Source: an alpha proteobacterium 3107
Lineage (GTDB): Bacteria; Pseudomonadota; Alphaproteobacteria; Rhodobacterales; Rhodobacteraceae
DNA: 7,909 bases
Direction: 5' to 3'
NCBI GenBank assembly: GCA_001483205.1
Contig: JPPB01000322.1
Coordinates: 1 to 7,909 of the forward strand
The notes beneath the pieces were generated by a model. That model saw only the letters and a list, made by a program, of their open reading frames with translations. It was not told the origin of the DNA and searched no databases. The position numbers and the translations under genes were made by a program. This document shows positions 1 through 5,096 of the stretch, in pieces; position 1 is the stretch's first letter, and each line of letters begins with the position of its first letter.

Positions 1-592
1 CCCCCAGCCAGCCCGCCAGTTCTTCTGTAAGCGCTTTCATCCTGCCGGTGTCGGGCAGAGCGGCGGCATCCCCCGTCACTGCGCCCGCCGCCCCGTCCGC
101 CGGGAACAGGGCCGTCGCGCTTGCCTCTTCAAGCAATGCTTCGTGAAAGCCCGCGTCGTCCTCTTCGTGCAGCCAGCCCTGATCCTGCGCATATCGGGTC
201 AGTTCCTTGTGGGTCAGGCCGATGTCATCGGCAAGCACCGCGTCAGTGGCGGGGCGGGACAAAACCCGCAGCCCCCCTTTGGCCTGACAGAAACGACGCA
301 GCCGTTGCGCGGCCCGGCACAATCGTTCTTCCCGCGAATCCGGATGCACGGCGGTTTCTTCCCCCGGCCCCAGCGCAACCACCCGCGCGCCATTGGCCAC
401 GATCACACAGTGGTCATCCCCTGTCTGCACCTCAAGCGCGCGGGGCAGGATTGCCGTCTCAACCTCTGACAGGATCGCCCGCAGCTTGCCCGCAGCCGTA
501 TCTGCATCCACATCACGCCATCCGTCCCGGCGCGGCGCGGCCAGCGCCTTCGCCAGGGCAATCAGTTCAACCGCATTCTGATCGACGCTCAT
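1..592 (-). CDS. Hypothetical protein, C-terminus beyond left edge
   Basis: The frame is open from ATG at 590-592 to the left edge, giving 197 codons with no stop, so the C-terminus is missing. I recognise no family. The visible part is alpha-helical in character. It has a helical N-terminus (residues 1-48), a short beta-like stretch with the sequence CVIVANGARVVALGP at about 62-76, an Arg-rich helix at about 85-104, a segment resembling a small helical domain at about 108-140 (LTHKELTRYAQDQGW), then an Ala-rich tail. There is no signal peptide or membrane helix. It starts 9 bases after the stop of the Roadblock-like gene and in the same reading frame as it, so translation is probably coupled; the upstream bases hold no clear Shine-Dalgarno. 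It is the fourth gene of the leftward run. A role with the GTPases is suggested only by position. That it is a real gene is fairly sure; its function is unknown. Confidence 0.75.
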   Translation of the reverse strand, partial: MSVDQNAVELIALAKALAAPRRDGWRDVDADTAAGKLRAILSEVETAILPRALEVQTGDDHCVIVANGARVVALGPGEETAVHPDSREERLCRAAQRLRRFCQAKGGLRVLSRPATDAVLADDIGLTHKELTRYAQDQGWLHEEDDAGFHEALLEEASATALFPADGAAGAVTGDAAALPDTGRMKALTEELAGWLG

Positions 593-601
593 GCCCGGCG
601 C

Positions 602-988
602 TCACATCTTGGAAAACACATGCGTCACCTTCCGGCGAAGGCTGCGCATGGCATCGGAAATTTCCGGCGGGTCCACCGGCAGGTCGCACTGACAGCACAA
701 AGCATGGTCCGGTTCTTCCGTGCCCCGGACAAAGACAGTCGCCCCGGATGGATCACAAACGGTAAATTCCGTGTCGGGGGCGGTTTCTGCCGCATGTTCC
801 ACCAGTGACAGCACATCCTCAGAGAACAGGCGCGCGGCCATGTCCGCCATCCGGTCATAGCGTTCCTGCGGGCAAGGCTTGTGGCTTTGCGCCCCCAGAA
901 CCAGCCCGGCGCGCATATCCACATAACAGACGGACCGGCACCCCGGAATCGTCTCCAAACCTTCTCTCAGGGCCTCGCTCAATGCCAT
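602..988 (-). CDS. Roadblock/LC7-like small protein, cysteine-rich
   Basis: This is a 128-aa protein if it starts at the ATG at 986-988. An in-frame ATG at 1036 would add 16 residues (MPTGHPGPGISRVWWR) that look like translated spacer. I prefer the internal start because it begins directly at the first predicted helix and has GGTGGCGG just upstream. The predicted order is helix (SEALREGLETIPG), strand, strand (GLVLGA), long helix (about 43-70), strands (EFTVCDPSG, ATVFVRG), a further strand around 95-103, and a final helix (about 108-124). That order and the IPGC-x-x-V-x-x-VD opening match the Roadblock/LC7 fold, whose members (for example MglB) bind and regulate small GTPases. The adjacent GTPase gene upstream fits such a role. 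Seven cysteines in 128 residues, including a CCQC cluster at 98-101, are unusual for the family. The fold assignment is by pattern only, so it is moderate. Confidence 0.6.
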   Translation of the reverse strand: MALSEALREGLETIPGCRSVCYVDMRAGLVLGAQSHKPCPQERYDRMADMAARLFSEDVLSLVEHAAETAPDTEFTVCDPSGATVFVRGTEEPDHALCCQCDLPVDPPEISDAMRSLRRKVTHVFSKM

Positions 989-1071
989 CCGCCACCATAC
1001 CCGCGAAATCCCAGGGCCGGGATGTCCTGTCGGCATCCGGCCACATTCACATTCGCCGCCAGTTTGCCCAA

Positions 1072-2382
1072 CTAGCCCGGTATGCGCCAGCCTGAATTTT
1101 CAGCCCGGTCAGGATCGGGGTTTTCCGGCGCAGGCACGAACAGGCCATGGGCCTCCATCGCTTCGATGAAATCCTCAAAGGCCTGCACCACATCGGCGGT
1201 CGTTTCAATGTTGCGTTGCGACAACACCTGCCGCCAGATTTGCAGCGCGCCGACGGGCCGCCCGAGCGGGATTGCCCCAGGTGTCTCGTCGTTCTCGCTG
1301 CTCATGTCCGGCTCATCCGGTTCAGCCAGCTCATCAGGCTCATCCGGTTCGCCCGCATCGGCCTGCATTTCGGCCGTCCGCATTTGGACCGTATTGTCGC
1401 CAGCGCCCAGCAGCAGGGGGGCGGCGGGGGCCTCCGGCGGCGAAAGATCATCCGTCGCACCGTCCGCACCCTCTGTGGCATCCGTCTCATCCTGCGCGAC
1501 CGGCGGCACCTCCTCCGGTGCTTCGGCAAAGACCTGCCGCAGAGAGCTGGCGACCGCTTGCGATTCGTCATCCAGCAAGACCCGGCTCCGCACCCTTTCG
1601 GCATTCTCGGGGCTGATCCGCTCGCGCTCCATGCGCTCCGCGCGCCTGACACGGGTGGGGCGAATCAGCGCCACGGGGGCCTCCGGCGGGGCAGGCTCAG
1701 CATCAGGCTCCGCCGCTATCGCCGCCGCAGTTTCATACAGCGTATCCAGCAATGCCCTTGCGCCGCAGGAAGCAAACAAATCCGCCAGTTCCTCGTCCTG
1801 AGCGGCAAGTATCGCATCGGTCGCGGAAAACATGATGATCGTGGCGAAATCACCTCCGGCCTCGCGGGTCAGCCGTTTTCTGACGCGCTCACGCTCGCGC
1901 TCGCTCAACTTGTCAGAGCGTGTCGCCAACAGGATACTGCGCGCCCGCATCGGTTCCGGCACGGTCATCCATGCGCTGCGCTCGCTTTCCCGCCATGCCT
2001 GGGTTGCGTGGGTACACCAGATCGCGGCATCCCCGTTTTCAATCGCGGTTTCCCGGTGAAATTCGGGGATATTGGGGTCAGAGATGCCGGGCGTGTCGAT
2101 CAGGTCCATCGTCTCGAGGATTTCCGCCTGTGACCAGACCCGGATATACCGGACCCGTTCGACGGGCAGACTCTGAAGCTCTGACAAGGCCACCGGATGT
2201 CGCTCATTATCTGAATCCAGATAATAAGGCGCGTCATTGCCGTGGCTGATCCAGACCGGCGGCGCATGGGTCGCCGTCACCTGGGTGGGAAGAATGTCCT
2301 CCCCCAGCAGAAAGTTGATCAATGTGGTCTTGCCAGCGCTGAATTCACCCATCAACGCGATACAGGGTTTGCGTCTTGTCAT
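1072..2382 (-). CDS. Dynamin-type GTPase, short form without stalk
   Basis: This is a 436-aa GTPase. All G motifs are visible: P-loop GEFSAGKT at 12-19, a G2 threonine at T36 or T38 (LPTQVTATHAP), DTPG at 96-99, TRSD at 154-157 in place of N/TKxD, and SA at 186-187. The GEFSAGKTTLIN plus LPT arrangement is typical of bacterial dynamin-like proteins and related large GTPases. The G domain ends near residue 220. It is followed by a disordered linker rich in Ala, Glu, Pro and Asp (about 222-377), including an acidic EPDEPD repeat. A short helical C-terminus (about 378-415) comes last. No stalk, paddle or membrane helix is visible, so it probably works with a partner, most simply the full-length dynamin-like protein encoded 55 bases upstream. 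The start at 2382 leaves only seven residues before the first strand, as expected. The upstream bases repeat GGTAAG twice, a weak ribosome binding site. Confidence 0.88.
   Translation of the reverse strand: MTRRKPCIALMGEFSAGKTTLINFLLGEDILPTQVTATHAPPVWISHGNDAPYYLDSDNERHPVALSELQSLPVERVRYIRVWSQAEILETMDLIDTPGISDPNIPEFHRETAIENGDAAIWCTHATQAWRESERSAWMTVPEPMRARSILLATRSDKLSERERERVRKRLTREAGGDFATIIMFSATDAILAAQDEELADLFASCGARALLDTLYETAAAIAAEPDAEPAPPEAPVALIRPTRVRRAERMERERISPENAERVRSRVLLDDESQAVASSLRQVFAEAPEEVPPVAQDETDATEGADGATDDLSPPEAPAAPLLLGAGDNTVQMRTAEMQADAGEPDEPDELAEPDEPDMSSENDETPGAIPLGRPVGALQIWRQVLSQRNIETTADVVQAFEDFIEAMEAHGLFVPAPENPDPDRAENSGWRIPG
1310..1350 (-). repeat. 27-base repeat coding an acidic EPDEPD linker
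   Basis: GGCTCATCCGGTTC occurs at 1310-1323 and at 1337-1350 on the plus strand, 27 bases apart. On the coding strand this gives two EPDEPD units in the acidic linker of the short GTPase. The repeat keeps frame and looks like local slippage or duplication. Confidence 0.75.
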
Positions 2383-2437
2383 CGCTTACCACTCTTACCG
2401 TTGCGCTTTTCCGACATTTCACTGTTTCTTTGGTTCT

Positions 2438-4465
2438 CTAGGCGGCCCGCGTGTTCAGATCGCGCAGGATTTCATCAAAGACCGCCGCCGATTGCGGTTT
2501 AGCCGCGTCCGGGGCCGGGCCGTCCTGTGCCACATCCCCCGCCGGGGCGGAAAGCCGCCCGATGGTTTCGACATGCTCCTGCATGAAGGCCGCATAGATC
2601 GCCGCGCATTCCTGCAAGACCGGTTGCACCTGACCGCTGTCGAGCTCGTTCAGGATCGTCTGTGTTTCGGCGCGGATCAGTTGCGCATATTCCCCGGCAG
2701 AGGCCTCAAAGCCGCGCCGACGCTGCCACCAGCGCCGCCACCAGTTGCCCTGAAGGTCAAGCGCGATGGTCCTGCCCAGACCGACCGGCGGCGGAATCCG
2801 CGGCGGCTCCGGGGCTTCGATGCGGAAATCGGGCAACTGATCGCCAAGGGCAACGCGATACACGGACTCCACATTCCGTGCCGCCTCGGTCAGCACCTTG
2901 CCGACCTTTTGCCCGATTGCCCTGGAAAACCCCAGATAGGCAGACCGTTGCAGAACCCGCAGCCCGGCGGGATCATAGCGCCATGTTCCCTGCTCTCCGT
3001 GGCGCTCGAAATGTTTGATGAGCGAGGCCGTCGCCCGGCGGACAAACCCGTCCTGCGCCTTTTCCATCCGCGCCAGCAGTTCCTGATGCAGGGCCGAACA
3101 CACATTGTCGAGCATGGTTTTGTAGTGATCCTCGACCTCGCGGATCGTCTGCCCGATGTCCGTTCCGTCCGCCCTGATCGCGCCTTCGTCGGCCTCACGG
3201 CTCTGGTCCGTGGCAACCACCGCGCGCGCCTCGTTGGCAAGGTTGCGCGCGTTGCGGCTGATCTTGTCATAAATATGCTGCGCGCTGCCCTGCCCGATGC
3301 GCTCGGAAACCGCGCCAAGCAGGTCGGGCACACCGGACGCCTGCCAGACGGCTTGCTCACCGCCCATATCCTTCAGTTCCGGCCGGTTTTGCAGATAGGC
3401 ACTCAGCGTGTCGGCGGAATCCCTCGGCATCGCCTCCTGATAACCAAGCAGCGCGGCCTCTGCCCATTTGGCACTGCCAAACAGGATCGGCACATCGTTT
3501 GCCGCCTTATGGGTGGTCAGGGTGTCACGAATGACATCGCGAATCTCGGGGATTTGCCGCGCCGGATCGCGCAGTTCATCCACCCGGTTCACGAACAGGA
3601 TGATCTGCCGCTTTTCCATCGTCGCGATGATCCGCATCAGCGCAAGATCAACCGTGGACAGCGCCTGATGCGCGGACAGCACCACGACGCAGAGCTCCGC
3701 CCCCCGCAGGCTGCGCAGGGTGATCTGTTCCCGCATCAGAAAACTGTCATTGACGCCGGGGGTGTCGCAGAAATGCACCGGCATCGGGTATTGCGGCACA
3801 TTGAGGAACAGGTCGGCGGATTTGGTGATGTCCGCGAACCGCCCGGTTTTGGAGCCGACATCCTCTGTCTCGTCCCCATCCCCGAGGCTGACATAACGCT
3901 CCATCAGTTCGGTATCGACATAGCCGTAATCGTGGCTCTGGCCCAGAAGCACCTCGAAATGCCGGCCAAGGCGTTTCTCGGTCTTCAGGCGCATTTCCTC
4001 AATCTGTTCCCGGATGCGCATCGCTTCGTCCGAGGCCCCGGCCCGCGCCGCCAGTTCCCCCAGGCGCCCGCCGCCCACCATCAGCGTGTCCCACTCATCG
4101 CGGTTGAAAAAGGTGAACCGGGCACTGGACGACGAATCAGTCCCGGTTTGCGCCGCCTTGCTGTTGATGGCGATATTCGTCACCACAGAGGTCCACGGGT
4201 TGACATCGGACGGCAACAGGCCGGGGTGGCCCGCCAGCACATTGGCCAGTGCCGTCTTGCCCGCCTTGACCTGCCCGACAAGAATGACCTTGGCGGCAAA
4301 ACCGTCGAGACGCGACCGCAAGGCCTGCGCCCGCGCCGCCGTGCGGTCATCGGATGCGGATGCCAGCCGCCTCAGACGCTCGGACAATTCGCGAAACGCC
4401 TCGCTTTGCGACTTCATCGCCTCACTGGCCACGTCCAGCAGATATGTGTTTCTTGCTTTTTCCAT
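2438..4465 (-). CDS. Dynamin family GTPase (bacterial dynamin-like protein)
   Basis: This 675-aa protein has the full plan of a bacterial dynamin-like protein, a family of large GTPases that assemble on and remodel membranes. An N-terminal helical segment (1-55) precedes the P-loop GQVKAGKT (64-71), the G2 region NPWTSVVT (89-96), DTPGVND (234-240), NRVDE as G4 (293-297) and SAK as G5 (331-333). About 130 residues lie between G2 and G3, much more than in a minimal G domain. From about 390 to 640 the protein is mainly helical, consistent with a stalk. It contains a Pro-rich turn (about 552-560) and a Trp/Arg cluster NWWRRWWQRRR (574-584) that could be the membrane-contact tip. The extreme C-terminus ends in a short amphipathic helix after a disordered Pro/Ala stretch. 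GGGTGA lies four bases before the ATG. It is first in the leftward run and faces the kinase gene across a 631-base gap. The family call is firm; the biological role is not known. Confidence 0.92.
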   Translation of the reverse strand: MEKARNTYLLDVASEAMKSQSEAFRELSERLRRLASASDDRTAARAQALRSRLDGFAAKVILVGQVKAGKTALANVLAGHPGLLPSDVNPWTSVVTNIAINSKAAQTGTDSSSSARFTFFNRDEWDTLMVGGGRLGELAARAGASDEAMRIREQIEEMRLKTEKRLGRHFEVLLGQSHDYGYVDTELMERYVSLGDGDETEDVGSKTGRFADITKSADLFLNVPQYPMPVHFCDTPGVNDSFLMREQITLRSLRGAELCVVVLSAHQALSTVDLALMRIIATMEKRQIILFVNRVDELRDPARQIPEIRDVIRDTLTTHKAANDVPILFGSAKWAEAALLGYQEAMPRDSADTLSAYLQNRPELKDMGGEQAVWQASGVPDLLGAVSERIGQGSAQHIYDKISRNARNLANEARAVVATDQSREADEGAIRADGTDIGQTIREVEDHYKTMLDNVCSALHQELLARMEKAQDGFVRRATASLIKHFERHGEQGTWRYDPAGLRVLQRSAYLGFSRAIGQKVGKVLTEAARNVESVYRVALGDQLPDFRIEAPEPPRIPPPVGLGRTIALDLQGNWWRRWWQRRRGFEASAGEYAQLIRAETQTILNELDSGQVQPVLQECAAIYAAFMQEHVETIGRLSAPAGDVAQDGPAPDAAKPQSAAVFDEILRDLNTRAA

Positions 4466-4469
4466 ACTG

Positions 4470-4475
4470 TCACCC
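4470..4475 (-). promoter_or_regulatory. Ribosome binding site of the 675-aa dynamin gene
   Basis: Read on the minus strand this is GGGTGA, ending four bases before the ATG at 4465. It supports that start, although the spacing is shorter than ideal. Confidence 0.4.
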
Positions 4476-4671
4476 GTTACGCCGTCTAATCCGTATTCCT
4501 TAAGCTGCTATTACACGCCTTGCGGAAAATCCCGATCATTCCGTCCTTTGCACATGTTGCGTTCCCTCATCCCCATGCGCCAAACCGAATCGCAAGACCC
4601 CGGCAATGCCCCCGGTCACAAGAACAAGGTAACATCATCGCCGAAAGCATCAAGGGAACCGATAAACGAAA

Positions 4672-4823
4672 TTTATGGCAAAAAAGTGTTTATGACCTCT
4701 GCATAATGACACATCAGCATCAACCTGTCCCGCCCGGCGGAACGGCCCGCGCCGCCCCTGCCTGCCCCCCGGCAGGGGCTTTGAGCACCTCAACCTTTTG
4801 GGGCATATGGATTTTATGGCAAA
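4672..4823. repeat. Pair of 11-base direct repeats TTTATGGCAAA
   Basis: TTTATGGCAAA occurs at 4672-4682 and again at 4813-4823, 141 bases apart start to start, within the divergent intergenic region. The copies flank the GC hairpin at 4754-4779. They could be binding sites for one regulator, or chance in AT-richer DNA; the sequence alone cannot decide. Confidence 0.3.
4754..4779 (+). other. GC-rich hairpin, weak terminator-like
   Basis: GCCCCTGCC (4754-4762) pairs perfectly with GGCAGGGGC (4771-4779) around an 8-base loop. On the plus strand the stem is followed by only three T residues, and on the minus strand by none. It is therefore a weak candidate for a rho-independent terminator. No plus-strand gene precedes it, so it might instead end a small antisense or untranslated RNA, or insulate the two divergent promoters. 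Confidence 0.4.
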
Positions 4824-4989
4824 GGCATCGCCAATTCAGGCTGTCGGGAAAAGCACCCGTCCGGGCAGACGGCGGCCCGGCCCGGCCAATATGCACCCGC
4901 ATTCGGAAACAAATGCCGCAAAATCAGGGCATTGGACCCGATTTCCCGGTAAAACCTCTTTCATGCCCAACTTTTGCCGGTTTCTCTGC

Positions 4990-5008
4990 CGATCAACGAC
5001 TCTGATCG
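4990..5008. promoter_or_regulatory. Dyad CGATCA-N7-TGATCG, possible operator
   Basis: Six-base inverted arms CGATCA (4990-4995) and TGATCG (5003-5008) are separated by 7 bases, about 90 bases before the kinase start. A related palindrome, CTGATCAG, lies at 5057-5064. The centre-to-centre arm spacing of 13 bases is plausible for a dimeric regulator, but no family can be named. Confidence 0.25.
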
Positions 5009-5079
5009 CTGTTTCCTGCTTTGGAACGCGAGGCTTCAGGGCAAATGTCCGGAAAACTGATCAGGATCGCGGTTAAACG

Positions 5080-5089
5080 GAAGGTGGGG
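5080..5089 (+). promoter_or_regulatory. Ribosome binding site of the kinase gene
   Basis: GAAGGTGGGG-type purine-rich sequence ends about seven bases before the ATG at 5097 and supports that start over later in-frame methionines. Confidence 0.5.
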
Positions 5090-5096
5090 ATACGTC

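Larger units (their letters stand above)
4466..5096. other. Divergent intergenic region with both promoters
   Basis: These 631 bases separate the leftward dynamin operon from the rightward kinase gene. Short open frames cross it on both strands, but none has a ribosome binding site or protein-like composition. It is visibly richer in A and T than the flanking genes, especially at 4500-4720 and 4800-4990, as expected of promoter DNA. I found no convincing -35/-10 pair. CATAAT at 4702-4707 resembles a -10 box on the plus strand but lacks a matching -35. The region contains a hairpin, a direct repeat and a dyad, listed separately. Confidence 0.7.

Noticed and set aside
121..765. A 214-codon plus-strand frame at the left end
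   Set aside because: Overlaps the two minus-strand genes over its full length and has a Pro/Arg/Ser-rich, domain-free product.
1147..2133. A 328-codon plus-strand frame across the short GTPase
   Set aside because: Antisense to the GTPase, Arg/His-rich, no start signals.
2237..4489. A 750-codon open frame on the plus strand across the dynamin gene
   Set aside because: It is antisense to a gene with complete GTPase motifs, has no ribosome binding site or domain, and its Arg/Pro/His-rich composition is typical of shadow frames in GC-rich DNA.
4555..4570. GGAAC on the minus strand as a -35 box of an EcfG-type general stress promoter for the dynamin operon
   Set aside because: At 16-17 bases downstream only CG of the expected CGTT is present, so the match is too weak.
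4520..5076. Open frames of 161 and 92 codons in the divergent gap
   Set aside because: No ribosome binding site, protein-like composition or conserved motif; they span a hairpin and AT-richer promoter-like DNA.
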